Shown in pieces: positions 32,259-40,593 of a stretch of 64,000 nt of DNA. The translations under genes were made by a program, and so were the position numbers. Origin of the DNA: Salinispora oceanensis (GTDB lineage: Bacteria; Actinomycetota; Actinomycetes; Mycobacteriales; Micromonosporaceae); contig NZ_KB911579.1 of NCBI RefSeq assembly GCF_000383575.1, positions 1,935,387 to 1,999,386 of the forward strand, read 5' to 3'. Below the pieces are notes generated by a model. It was not told the DNA's origin. It worked only from the letters and a program-made list of their open reading frames with translations, and searched no databases. Position 1 is the first letter of the stretch. Every line of letters starts with the position of its first letter.

Positions 32259-33410
32259 TCAATCCCGCCGGTGCCGGCCAGCCGGTAGTTCCCACTGCCG
32301 TTGACCGCTCGGCAGCGCCCGACGGTCGGTCCCGGCACGAACGGTAGCCGGGCGTCGGCGCAGGCCGAGCAGGGCGCCGATCTGCGCGCCGACGATACTC
32401 GACACGGCGAGGACCGCCGAGACGGCGAGCGGCCGATTCACCCGGTTCGGATCGGCGGGACCGGCTGCACCCACGGCCACAATCGGCACCTCCGCCGCCG
32501 GATCCGGAGCGGTCTGGTCCGAGGCTGCCGTATCCGTCTGGGACGCGTCCGAAACCGCCGTCCCCGAAACAGCCGACTCCGCAGGTGACGGCGGTGTTGC
32601 CGGCTCGGCCGGCGCCGGCGCGGGTGGCTGGGGCGGGGTCGGTCGGGCGACCAGCCGTCCGGTGGCGTGGGGGCCGGGGCCACGGTCGTGGGCCTCGGCG
32701 GGCAGCCGCAGGAGCTGACCCGGGTGGATGCGGTCGGGGTCGGCCAGCCGGTTCAGCGCGGCGAGGCTCCGGTAGTCCTCGAACCCGTCCAGGTACCGCG
32801 CGGCGATCGATCCGAGGTAGTCCCCCCTTGCCACCCGATAGACCGGTGCCCGCTCGGGCGCGGCGGTCGAGGCAATGGATGCGGCGGTCGGCGCGGCGGT
32901 CGAGGCAGCGGATGCGGCAGTCGGTGCGGCTGCGGCCCTGGGTGCTGTTGGGCCTGCCGCCACTTGGGCTGTTGGGTCCGCTGCCACCGCCGCCGTGGAT
33001 GCTGGCGGGCCTGCCGCCACCGCCGCCGCGCTGGCCGCCACGGGACTCGCCACCAAGATCAATGCGACTGAACCGACCAGTGCGGCGGCGGCCCGCTGTT
33101 GCCGGCCCATCCCCGGCAACCGGGGTGCGGGGCGACGGACGGCGAGGGCTCCCAACTCGACCAGCACCGAGAGGGCGAACGTGGCCCAGCCCACCCAGCC
33201 CGCCACCGCCAGCACCCGGATGAAGAGCTGGCCGTCGTCGCGGCTGGTCAATACCGTGCCGATCTCACCGAGGGTCGGCACCTGCGCCGGCAGAGGGTTA
33301 CCGGCGAACGCGAGCAGCGCCACCGGGGCGCCGACCAGCAGCACACCGAGCAGGGCGAGGGCACCGAACCCGGTGAGCACCCGGCCAAGGAGACGAGCCG
33401 ATGTGGACAT
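32259..33410 (-). CDS. LysM-domain membrane protein of the tad locus, probably shortened
   Basis: A 383-residue protein. Two N-terminal membrane spans (about residues 10-35 and 60-90) and a third near 110-130 precede an Ala/Thr-rich stretch. A LysM domain at about 195-250 (YRVARGDYLGSIAARYL, ADPDRIHPGQLLRLP) should bind peptidoglycan. A low-complexity Pro/Ala region and a final membrane span with LLGLRRRP follow. Related actinobacterial tad-locus proteins are usually much longer, with further regulatory domains after this last span; here the chain ends about 30 residues later, so it looks truncated. Last gene of the leftward tad locus. Confidence 0.78.
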   Translation of the reverse strand: MSTSARLLGRVLTGFGALALLGVLLVGAPVALLAFAGNPLPAQVPTLGEIGTVLTSRDDGQLFIRVLAVAGWVGWATFALSVLVELGALAVRRPAPRLPGMGRQQRAAAALVGSVALILVASPVAASAAAVAAGPPASTAAVAADPTAQVAAGPTAPRAAAAPTAASAASTAAPTAASIASTAAPERAPVYRVARGDYLGSIAARYLDGFEDYRSLAALNRLADPDRIHPGQLLRLPAEAHDRGPGPHATGRLVARPTPPQPPAPAPAEPATPPSPAESAVSGTAVSDASQTDTAASDQTAPDPAAEVPIVAVGAAGPADPNRVNRPLAVSAVLAVSSIVGAQIGALLGLRRRPATVRAGTDRRALPSGQRQWELPAGRHRRD

Positions 33411-33424
33411 GGCGGCCTTCCTTC

Positions 33425-33874
33425 CTACAGTCCACCGGTCAGCGCCCGAGCGGTCGCCTCCCCGGTGACGTTGACGGTGTCGTTGAAGCCGACGAGGCCG
33501 AGCAGCGACCTCTCGTAGGTGACGGTGACCCGCACCCGAACCACGGTCTCCCCATCAACCACCGGGAAGCTGACGGTGTGGGCGCTGGCACCGGCGGCGG
33601 CGAGATACTCGGCCACCGCCCGCCGCGCCTGCGGCTCGTCGATCCGCTTTGGCCCTCCCTCGATCGCGGTGGCCAGGTCGATCGACTGTCCCCCGGCGCG
33701 GGCGGCTTCGCTGGCGAGGTTGTCAGCTCGCTGCAGCGCGCGTAGCTGCCCAGCCCCGTCGAAGGCGAGCGCCACAACGGTGAGAATGCCCAGGGCGGCG
33801 ATGGCCAGGAAGACACTGACCCGGCCCGAATCGTCCCGGCCCGAGGCGGTGCGGCGCATCGGTACGGCGGTCAT
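33425..33874 (-). CDS. TadE/TadG-like pilus assembly protein
   Basis: A 149-residue pseudopilin-like protein. A short basic N-terminus (RRTASGRDDSGR) is followed by one hydrophobic helix (VSVFLAIAALGILTVVALAFDGAGQL) and a periplasm-side domain. The D-S-G-R-V-S-V-F start is the classic putative-Flp-pilus TadG-like signature. It is separated from the other tad genes by the opposite-strand MOSC gene. ATG 33874 has GGTGG upstream. Confidence 0.85.
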   Translation of the reverse strand: MTAVPMRRTASGRDDSGRVSVFLAIAALGILTVVALAFDGAGQLRALQRADNLASEAARAGGQSIDLATAIEGGPKRIDEPQARRAVAEYLAAAGASAHTVSFPVVDGETVVRVRVTVTYERSLLGLVGFNDTVNVTGEATARALTGGL

Positions 33875-33916
33875 TGGGGACACCACCGGTACGGCGTCCC
33901 CGCTAACGTGCCTTCG

Positions 33917-34633
33917 ATGAAGGTGGCTGAGATCCGTAGATACCCGATCAAGTCACTGCTCGGCGAGCGGCTCGACGACGTCGAGTTCGAGCAGCGAGGA
34001 CTCGTCGGCGACCGGCTCTGGGCGGTCCGCGACGTTGACGGCAAGATCGGCAGCGGCAAGAACACCCGCCGGTTCCGGCGCATGCCCGGCCTGCTCCACC
34101 TTCGTGGGCGCTTCGGCGAGCGCGTTCCCACTGTGGAGTTACCGAACGGAGAAGTGTTCGCCGCCGATGACCCGGCCGGACACGCCGCGGTCAGCCACAC
34201 CATCGGCAGGAACGTCACCATTGCCCGCGAGGCGGGGGTCCAGCACCACGACGAGGGACCCGTCAGCCTGATCACCACGGCTGGGCTGCGCCAACTCGCC
34301 GGGATAATCGGAGAACCCGTTGACCCGGTACGGTTCCGCGCCAACCTCGTCATCGACCTACCCGGCACCGGCTTCCCTGACGACAGCTGGCTCGGCCACG
34401 ACCTGCAGGTCGGGCCGACCGTCATCCTGCGGCCACAGGAGTTACAGACCCGCTGCATCATGATCGACATGGCGCAGGGTGACCTACCCGAGGATCGCCG
34501 GCTCCTCAAGGCCCTCGCCGAGCGGCCGGACCTGACCTTCGGCGTCTGGGGGACCGTCGTCCGCCCCGGCCGCCTCGCCGTGGGTGACACCGTGACCGTG
34601 ACGTCCCGCACGCTCGTCACCGCCCACTCGTAG
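33917..34633 (+). CDS. MOSC-domain protein inserted in the tad locus
   Basis: A 238-residue protein with the MOSC N-terminal beta-barrel (MKVAEIRRYPIKSLLGE, RGLVGDRLWAV) and a C-terminal MOSC domain containing the conserved Cys in ELQTRCIMIDM. MOSC proteins carry or deliver sulfur in molybdenum-cofactor-related reactions. It reads opposite to the tad genes; its 3' end overlaps the neighbouring TadE gene by 17 bases and its start is 42 bases from the next. No good Shine-Dalgarno precedes the ATG, so translation may be leaderless. Nothing links it to pili, so it looks like an insertion. Confidence 0.9.
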   Translation: MKVAEIRRYPIKSLLGERLDDVEFEQRGLVGDRLWAVRDVDGKIGSGKNTRRFRRMPGLLHLRGRFGERVPTVELPNGEVFAADDPAGHAAVSHTIGRNVTIAREAGVQHHDEGPVSLITTAGLRQLAGIIGEPVDPVRFRANLVIDLPGTGFPDDSWLGHDLQVGPTVILRPQELQTRCIMIDMAQGDLPEDRRLLKALAERPDLTFGVWGTVVRPGRLAVGDTVTVTSRTLVTAHS

Positions 34634-35195
34634 CCGGGTTCGACACCGGTACGGCGTCGACACTCGTGGACCCGAGCGCTCTGCTCCGGTAACGGTCCAG
34701 CGGCGAGGTGAAGCTGGCGGACACCCGGCGGCTGTTCGGCACCCCCGGAATGGTCTCCAGCCGCAGGTCGGACAGGTCGACGGTGCAGGAGAGGCGAACC
34801 GTCACCGCGGCCTGCTGGCCGATCGGGCTCCGGAACGCGGCGGCGAAGCTGGTCGCCTGCCCGTTGACGGTGCCACTGAGGTCGACCGTCGGCGTACTCG
34901 TGCAGTTCAGACCGCGCCAGTCGAGCTGTCGGACGGCCGCCTCCCGGGCCTGCTCGGCGGCGGTGCCCGCGTCGCGGGAGATGGAGGCGGCACGGGCGGC
35001 GTCGTGCGCCGCCGCCTCGACGGCCTCGGCCGCGACCGCGGTCCGCCCGGCGACCCCGGCGAGGACCATCAGCCCGATGAAGGCCGGCGCGAGGATCGCC
35101 GCCTCGACGGAGACCGACCCGCGGTCGCGCTGCCGGTCGCCGCGTCGGCCACGGTCGCGTTGCGGGTCGCGGCGTCGGCCACGGTCGCGGATCAC
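34617..35195 (-). CDS. TadE-family pilus assembly protein
   Basis: A 192-residue pseudopilin. A highly basic N-terminus (DRGRRRDPQRDRGRRGD) precedes G-S-V-S-V-E-A-A-I-L-A-P and a membrane helix, the TadE signature with a Glu at position +5 of the helix. A periplasmic domain with two cysteines follows (LNCTS, RLSCTVD). GTG 35195 overlaps the preceding gene's stop by four bases (GTGA), typical coupling. The N-terminal charged repeat comes from a 30-bp DNA repeat. Confidence 0.85.
   Translation of the reverse strand: MIRDRGRRRDPQRDRGRRGDRQRDRGSVSVEAAILAPAFIGLMVLAGVAGRTAVAAEAVEAAAHDAARAASISRDAGTAAEQAREAAVRQLDWRGLNCTSTPTVDLSGTVNGQATSFAAAFRSPIGQQAAVTVRLSCTVDLSDLRLETIPGVPNSRRVSASFTSPLDRYRSRALGSTSVDAVPVSNPATSGR
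35130..35189. repeat. 30-bp tandem repeat in the TadE N-terminus
   Basis: Two 30-base units with three mismatches, encoding the Arg/Asp-rich start of the TadE protein. Confidence 0.8.
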
Positions 35196-35611
35196 GGCTC
35201 CGTCCACCGTTCCACCGTCCCGTGTGCGCTCTCGCTGATCGGGAAGTCGACGCCGGGTACGACGGAGAGCGAACGGCCACGGACGGTGCAGGTCACGTCG
35301 GCCGCGTCGGTCTGGCAGCTCGGCCCCGGGGAGTCCCAGTCGACCAGCCAGCCGCCGGCTGCGGCGAGGAAGCGTCGCGCCCGGTCCGCGCCCGCGTCCG
35401 GCGGGGCGTTGAGCACCCGCTGTGCGTTGACCCCGCTCTGCGCCGCGTGCATCGCCGTGGATCGGGCGATGAAGACGGCGGCCACCTGAATCGCTCCGAA
35501 GAGCAGCACGAAGATCACCGGCATCACCACCGCCAGCTCCACCGGGTTGGCGCCCCGGTCCGTGCCGCCGAGCCGTCGGCGCAGGGCGAGGCAGGACCGT
35601 CGCACACGCAT
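35192..35611 (-). CDS. TadE-family pilus assembly protein (second)
   Basis: A 139-residue pseudopilin: basic N-terminus, then DRGANPVELAVVMPVIFVLLFGAIQVA, which carries the TadE Glu and membrane helix. A short soluble domain with two cysteines (SCQTDAADVTCTV) follows. ATG 35611 lies four bases after the Flp-like gene stop, and the downstream TadE gene overlaps its stop. Minor pilins of this kind are processed by the prepilin peptidase and prime pilus assembly. Confidence 0.87.
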   Translation of the reverse strand: MRVRRSCLALRRRLGGTDRGANPVELAVVMPVIFVLLFGAIQVAAVFIARSTAMHAAQSGVNAQRVLNAPPDAGADRARRFLAAAGGWLVDWDSPGPSCQTDAADVTCTVRGRSLSVVPGVDFPISESAHGTVERWTEP

Positions 35612-35615
35612 CGGA

Positions 35616-35810
35616 TCAGGGCGCGGTCGGAATGGCGTTCATCCAGCCCTCCGCCCGGGTGGCGACGAGCGTCGTGACGGTGATCGCGGCGGCCACCAGA
35701 CCAAAGATGATCACGGCGGTGGGGACGGGGCTGTCCCCCCGCTCGCGGTCGGAGCGCAGCTCGGCCAGGCGCGCGGCCAGCGCGACCTGTAGGTGAACGA
35801 AGAGGGACAT
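35616..35810 (-). CDS. Small Flp-pilin-like membrane protein
   Basis: A 64-residue protein with an amphipathic start, then ERGDSPVPTAVIIFGLVAAAITVTTLVA, a single membrane helix after a short cleavable-looking leader. Position in the tad locus, between tadC and the tadE genes, and size suit the major Flp pilin or a pilin-like subunit, although the usual G/A-x-E-Y processing site is not seen. Spacing of 24 bases from the tadC stop suggests one operon. Confidence 0.7.
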   Translation of the reverse strand: MSLFVHLQVALAARLAELRSDRERGDSPVPTAVIIFGLVAAAITVTTLVATRAEGWMNAIPTAP

Positions 35811-35834
35811 GGCGGGCTCCTTGTCGGACGGGCG

Positions 35835-36704
35835 TCAGAGACGGGCGAGGAACGGGTAGGTGGCGAAACCAAGCAGTACGAAGACGAGCAGGGCACCCGG
35901 GATGTCCAGTCGGCCGGTCACCCCCTCCGCCCGCGCCAGGTTGTCGGTGCGGATCTGGTCGCGCAGCGAGTCGGCCCGGCTGCGCAGGGTCTCGTGCACC
36001 TGCGCGCCCTCGCTACCTGAGGAGCGCATGATCGCGCCCACGTCGCCGAGCTCGGGAATGCCGATCCGGTCGGCGAGCTCCCGCAGCTCGTCCCAGGGCG
36101 AGTGCATCTGGAGCTGGGCGAGGCGCAGCGACTCCCGGATCCGGTCGAAGACCCAGCCGTCGCAGACCTCCGCCGCCCGCTCCAGCGACTGCACCGGCCC
36201 GTGCGCGGCGGAGAGCTGCAACGCCACCAGATCCAGGTAGGTGCAGACGGCGGCGCGGAACTCGCCGCGGGCCGCCTCCGCCTTGGTCAGCACCGCGCGG
36301 TGCGCGAGCCACGCGCAGATCAGCGCCAGGCCGATGCTGCCCAGCACCGGTACGGCTACCGGCAGCGCGACGCCCATGGCGGCGAAGGTGAAGCTGAGCA
36401 GGGTCGGCGAGGCGAGCCCGATCAACGCGGAGAGCAGCAACGACAGGGCGTACTGCTCGGGGGTACGGCCGAGCAGGGCGAGCTGTTGGTGCGGCGGACG
36501 CAGCCACCGGGCGATCCCGGTCAGCCACTCCAGCCGCTGGCCGGCGGGCCCGGCCGGGTGGGACGCCCCCGGCGGCTGGTGCAGCCGCCGCAGCGCGGGA
36601 CCGAGCGCCGGGGTCGCCGGAAGGAGCTCCTGGACCACCAGGAAAACCCCGAGCCCGACCAGCGCCCCGGCGGTCACCGCGATGGTCAACAACCAGTTCG
36701 TCAC
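35835..36704 (-). CDS. tadC: TadC-like type II secretion F-domain protein
   Basis: A 289-residue inner-membrane platform protein with an N-terminal span, a hydrophobic pair near residues 90-140 and a C-terminal pair. The T2SSF-type cytoplasmic domain contains ARGEFRAAVCTYLDLVALQLSAAHG and MRSSGSEGAQVHETLRSRA. ATG 36704 overlaps the tadB stop by four bases, so the two platform halves are translationally coupled. Confidence 0.88.
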   Translation of the reverse strand: MTNWLLTIAVTAGALVGLGVFLVVQELLPATPALGPALRRLHQPPGASHPAGPAGQRLEWLTGIARWLRPPHQQLALLGRTPEQYALSLLLSALIGLASPTLLSFTFAAMGVALPVAVPVLGSIGLALICAWLAHRAVLTKAEAARGEFRAAVCTYLDLVALQLSAAHGPVQSLERAAEVCDGWVFDRIRESLRLAQLQMHSPWDELRELADRIGIPELGDVGAIMRSSGSEGAQVHETLRSRADSLRDQIRTDNLARAEGVTGRLDIPGALLVFVLLGFATYPFLARL

Positions 36705-37603
36705 GTCAGCACCTCCTGCGGCTCGGGCGCCGACAGGAAGCGGGCCGGCCGCTGCGGCTGACTCATCGCCCGGACCCAGGCCAGCAGGACGATGAAGGAC
36801 ACCCCGAGCACCGCCATCACGAACTGCCCCGTCGGGGTGCCGTACGGGCGGATGTAGTCGGTGTTCAACAGCCCGTACGCGAGCACCGCCAGGGTCATAC
36901 CGGTGAGGAAGCGGACCGCGAACCGGGGCTGGGTACGTTTGGCCTCGATCTCCCGTCGGGTGGCGACCTCGGCGCTGGCGGCTGCGGCGATCGAGCCGAG
37001 TACGTCGCCGAGGCGCTCCCCCCGATCGGTCAGGTGCAGAATCAGCGCCGCCACCACCTGGTCGCAGACCGGATCGGCGATCTCGTCAGCGAAGGCCAGC
37101 AGGGCGGGCCGGGCCAGCCAGCCAGCCTGGAGGCGGGCGGCGAGCAGCCGTACCTCCTCCTGGATCTCCTCCGGTGCGGTGGCGACGGTGCCGGTGATCG
37201 CGGCCTGCAGGCCCTGCCCAGTGGCCGAGATGTCCTTAAGTCGTCGGGTCCACTCACCGACCGCCTCGATCCGGGCGATGGCCCGTTGCTCGGCCCGGCC
37301 CACCGAGAAGAGCCAGGGCGTGCCGGGAACCGCGACGGCGACCAGCAGGCCGACCACCGGAAGCCCGGTCAGCAGGAAGCCCAGCGCGCCGGCGAACACC
37401 GCGCCGACGAGGAGCAGCTGGTGGAAGCGGCGCTCCCGCGCCGTGGTGCCGAGGCCAAGCCGGCTGAGCCCGCGCCGGGCTCCGGGGCCCGGGCCGGGTG
37501 GACGGCGGGTGCCGACGATCGCGACGACGGCCAGCAGCAGCCCGGCCACGCAGGCGGCACCGGAGAGCACCGCGATGAGTTCGATGTCGACGGCGGCGTT
37601 CAT
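36701..37603 (-). CDS. tadB: TadB-like type II secretion F-domain protein
   Basis: A 300-residue inner-membrane platform protein with N-terminal spans, a cytoplasmic T2SSF domain (IEAVGEWTRRLKDISATGQGLQAAI, EIADPVCDQVVAALILHL) and two C-terminal spans. The true start is ATG 37603, overlapping the tadA stop (ATGA); the longer frame reading is spurious. Works with TadC and the TadA ATPase in pilus assembly. Confidence 0.9.
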   Translation of the reverse strand: MNAAVDIELIAVLSGAACVAGLLLAVVAIVGTRRPPGPGPGARRGLSRLGLGTTARERRFHQLLLVGAVFAGALGFLLTGLPVVGLLVAVAVPGTPWLFSVGRAEQRAIARIEAVGEWTRRLKDISATGQGLQAAITGTVATAPEEIQEEVRLLAARLQAGWLARPALLAFADEIADPVCDQVVAALILHLTDRGERLGDVLGSIAAAASAEVATRREIEAKRTQPRFAVRFLTGMTLAVLAYGLLNTDYIRPYGTPTGQFVMAVLGVSFIVLLAWVRAMSQPQRPARFLSAPEPQEVLT

Positions 37604-39114
37604 CGTTGGGCCAGCCGCGTCTGCCGGGGGCGCCGCCACGCGCCGCTGCCCGCCTCGACCCACCGGCTGAGCAGTCGGGTGTCGTAGCCGACCCGCAGGA
37701 GCTGCGCGCGGATCCGCTCCGGTAGGTGCCGGGGCACCGCCCGCCCGTCCGGGCCGGGCCCGAAGACCGTGGTGGTGGTGATCCGGTCGCTGTCGCCGAC
37801 GCCGATCACCTCCTCGATGTGGGAGACGAAGCGGTGCTTGCGACCGCCGATCGCGGTCTCGTCCTCGATGGTGACGTAGACGATCAGGTCGAGGGCGTTG
37901 CCGGCCATCCGGCGGGCCTGCTCCACGGTCATCTCCCGGCCGTGCGCCAGGGCCAGCTCGATGATCCGGTCGCCGACGCCGGCCGGGGTGCGGGCGTGGA
38001 TCGTGCACATCGAGCCGCGGCTGGTGGTCATCGCCTGGAGCATCGGCACGATCTCCCGGGAGCGAACCTCGCCGACGATGATCCGCAGGACGCCCATCCG
38101 CAGCGACACCGGGATGAGGTCGGCGATGCTGACCTCACCGGCCGGGCGGCCGTCCGGCCCGCGTTCGCCGTGCCCCTCGCGGGCTTCGAAGCTCATCACC
38201 GCCCGGTGCCGGTCGCCGCGGCGGGCCGGTAGCAGCTCCCGGCTCTCCTCCAGCAGCACGTACGGCTCATCGGCCGGGATCTCGTTCATCAGGGCCCGGA
38301 TGACAGTTGTCTTACCCGCCCCGGCCAGGCCGGCGACCATGATGTTCAGGCCGGCGCGCAGGGCGGCGCGAAGGAAGTCGCGCAGCAGCGGGTCGAGCAT
38401 CTCGTCCAGGTCGTTCCGGCCGCCGGCGAGGTCGTCCAGCCCCACGTCGAGCGTGTTGTGCTTGCGGATCACCGCGTAGGGGCGGTGGCTGACCAGGAAC
38501 ACCGCGGCGAGCCGGCTGCCGTCGGGCAGTTGCAGGTCGAGGGTGGGCTTGGAGGTGGAGAGCGAGCGTTCGGTGGCGCCCGCCCGCCGGGCCGCCGCCT
38601 GCAGGATCTCCACCAACTCCTCGTCGCTGTCGGCGATCGGCTCGATCCAGTCGACTCCGCCGCCGCGCCGGGTGACGCGCACCTGGTCGCAGCCGAGAAT
38701 GTGCACCTCTTCGATGCTCTCGTCCACCAGCAGGGTCTGGAGCCGGCCGAGCCCGGCCAGCTCGGCGGTCACCTGGTCGAGCAGGATCCGTTCCTCGTCG
38801 GCGGTGAGCGGGGTGCCGGCCCGACGGACCGCGTCGGCGTACGCGGAGACGACCGCGACCGCCAGCCGGGCGCGCTCGGTGTCCTCGGCGTCGGGGTCGA
38901 ACTCCCGGCCGCGCTGCCAGTGGGTGAGCCGTTCGCTGAGCTCTCGGCGCAGCTCCCGGACGACCTGGAAGTCGACCCGGGGGCGGGGCGGTGGCTCCGG
39001 CCGGGCAGCGGTGGACCCCGGCTGCCGGCCGTTCGGCGGGGCCAGCGGGGGCGCGGTCGAGGTGGCGGTCGGGGGGTGCCGCCGGGGGTCGGCGGAGACG
39101 GGTTCAAATCGCAT
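37600..39114 (-). CDS. tadA: TadA/CpaF pilus assembly ATPase
   Basis: A 504-residue secretion ATPase powering Flp pilus assembly. A Pro-rich N-terminus is followed by a helical domain and a RecA-like domain. Walker A is GLAGAGKTT with Lys268, the Walker B region is LRIIVGEVRS, and a CTIHARTPAG His-box is present. ATG 39114 overlaps the TadZ gene's stop by 11 bases. Length fits CpaF proteins of actinobacteria. Confidence 0.94.
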   Translation of the reverse strand: MRFEPVSADPRRHPPTATSTAPPLAPPNGRQPGSTAARPEPPPRPRVDFQVVRELRRELSERLTHWQRGREFDPDAEDTERARLAVAVVSAYADAVRRAGTPLTADEERILLDQVTAELAGLGRLQTLLVDESIEEVHILGCDQVRVTRRGGGVDWIEPIADSDEELVEILQAAARRAGATERSLSTSKPTLDLQLPDGSRLAAVFLVSHRPYAVIRKHNTLDVGLDDLAGGRNDLDEMLDPLLRDFLRAALRAGLNIMVAGLAGAGKTTVIRALMNEIPADEPYVLLEESRELLPARRGDRHRAVMSFEAREGHGERGPDGRPAGEVSIADLIPVSLRMGVLRIIVGEVRSREIVPMLQAMTTSRGSMCTIHARTPAGVGDRIIELALAHGREMTVEQARRMAGNALDLIVYVTIEDETAIGGRKHRFVSHIEEVIGVGDSDRITTTTVFGPGPDGRAVPRHLPERIRAQLLRVGYDTRLLSRWVEAGSGAWRRPRQTRLAQR

Positions 39115-39931
39115 TCGACGCCTCCTGCGTCACCGCGCCGGCGCCTTCGTGGCCCGCCGCCGGCCAGGCCAGGCGGGCCCGCCGCCGGTCCAGCAGCGTC
39201 CCGATCGGCACCTCCAGCTCGCTGGCGGCGCGCAGCAGTGGCCGGCCGACCCGCACGGTCCCACCGAGGGTCAACACCTCGGCGGTACGCGGGTCGTGCG
39301 GCAGCCGCGCGACGACCGGCACCTGCAACGCCTTGCTGATCTCGCCGCGCCCGTGCCCGTCACCGACCAGCAGCAGCCGCAGCGTGCCCGGGGCGACCCG
39401 GTGCTCGGTGAAGTCCCGCTGGATCGTCCGGACCAGCGCGCGGGTGGCCGAGACCTCGGGCAGCCGCGCCCGGGTGACCACCAGCACCACCGAGGCGGCG
39501 CGCAGGAGCGGCCAGGGCGGGCCGGGTACGTGCAGGCGGCCACAGTCGACGAGGACGTCGTACGGGGGGTCGCCGCGGTCGAGTTCGGTGAAGAAGTCGG
39601 CGAACCGTTGCCAGAGCGGGGTGACGCTGCCGGCCTGGGCGGGGTCGACCACGCCGGGCAGCAGCAGCCGTTCCCGTCTCGGCGCGTCCAGGTCGACCAG
39701 CTGCGACCAGAACGTCGCCTCCAGGTTGCCGTCCCGCAGCTCCCCGACGGCCAGCTCACCGATGCCCCGGGGCCCGTCGAGCGTGCCGCCGAGGTAGCCG
39801 GCGAGCAGGGATCCGCCCGCCGGGTCGCACTCGGCGAGCACCAGCCGCCGGTGCCAGGTCAGGGCGCAGGCCAGCGCCGAGGTGGTGACCCCCGGCGAGC
39901 CCTTCGCGGCGACCAGCGCGATGATCGCCAT
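39104..39931 (-). CDS. TadZ/CpaE-like ParA-family ATPase
   Basis: A 275-residue MinD/ParA-type protein that places the pilus apparatus. The N-terminal deviant Walker A is AAKGSPGVTTSA, and LAECDPAGGSL gives the Walker A' region. DVLVDCGRLH is the Walker B. The receiver domain present in some CpaE proteins is absent. It lies between the RcpC gene and tadA with short overlaps. Confidence 0.87.
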   Translation of the reverse strand: MAIIALVAAKGSPGVTTSALACALTWHRRLVLAECDPAGGSLLAGYLGGTLDGPRGIGELAVGELRDGNLEATFWSQLVDLDAPRRERLLLPGVVDPAQAGSVTPLWQRFADFFTELDRGDPPYDVLVDCGRLHVPGPPWPLLRAASVVLVVTRARLPEVSATRALVRTIQRDFTEHRVAPGTLRLLLVGDGHGRGEISKALQVPVVARLPHDPRTAEVLTLGGTVRVGRPLLRAASELEVPIGTLLDRRRARLAWPAAGHEGAGAVTQEASNAI

Positions 39932-39933
39932 GC

Positions 39934-40593
39934 TCAGGCCGCCTCGGTGAGCACGATGGCGATCCGGTCCTGGGCCACCAGCGCCGCCACCGCCGGCACG
40001 TCCCGTACGGCGAGCGCCAGGTAGACCACCATCTCGTCGTCGTTTCCGACGATGTTGGCATCGATCACGGTGGCCTCGAACCGGGTCGCCGTGGTGACTG
40101 ACCGGTCGTCGTTGCCGGCCGGGGTGCTGACCAGGGACACCTTGTCCCCGGGGTGCAGTTGCCGGGCCGGCGCCTGGGCCAGGTCCAGGCCCACCGAGAG
40201 CTGCTGCTGGCCGGCGGCGAGCAGCGGTTTGTCGGTGAGCTGTTCCATGGTGAGCAGCGTTCCGGGGACGAGCGACACCTTCGCCCGCTTCCCGACCACC
40301 TCGCCCTGCTGCCCGGCCGGCACCGGGGAGAGCCCCGCCCCACCGGCGACCTGCACGGTCACCAGGTCGTCGGCGCTGACCAGGCGGCCAACCTCGACCG
40401 GTCGGGCCACCGCCAGGTAGCTGCCGGTGGCGCGGACCGCGTTGACGGCGAAGGCCGAACCGAGTCCGCCGAGGGCGATCAGGAGGACGGCGAGGCCGAG
40501 CAGGCCGGGGCGCATCCGGCGCTGCCGGAGCACCTTGGGCGGGGTGATCGGGGCGTCGGCTGTCGCCGCTGCGTTGCTGGTCGCGAGGCTCAC
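39934..40593 (-). CDS. SAF-domain protein, RcpC/CpaB-like
   Basis: A 219-residue protein: one membrane span (about residues 30-52), then a SAF domain (YLAVARPVEVGRLVSADDLVTVQ; GKRAKVSLVPGTLLTMEQL) and an RcpC-like beta domain. RcpC/CpaB proteins help build the pilus conduit. The ATG overlaps the upstream secreted-protein gene's stop by four bases. Confidence 0.87.
   Translation of the reverse strand: MSLATSNAAATADAPITPPKVLRQRRMRPGLLGLAVLLIALGGLGSAFAVNAVRATGSYLAVARPVEVGRLVSADDLVTVQVAGGAGLSPVPAGQQGEVVGKRAKVSLVPGTLLTMEQLTDKPLLAAGQQQLSVGLDLAQAPARQLHPGDKVSLVSTPAGNDDRSVTTATRFEATVIDANIVGNDDEMVVYLALAVRDVPAVAALVAQDRIAIVLTEAA

Noticed and set aside
33871-35280. A 469-codon minus-strand frame across the MOSC gene
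   Set aside because: Antisense to a clear MOSC protein and out of frame with the TadE genes; low-complexity translation.
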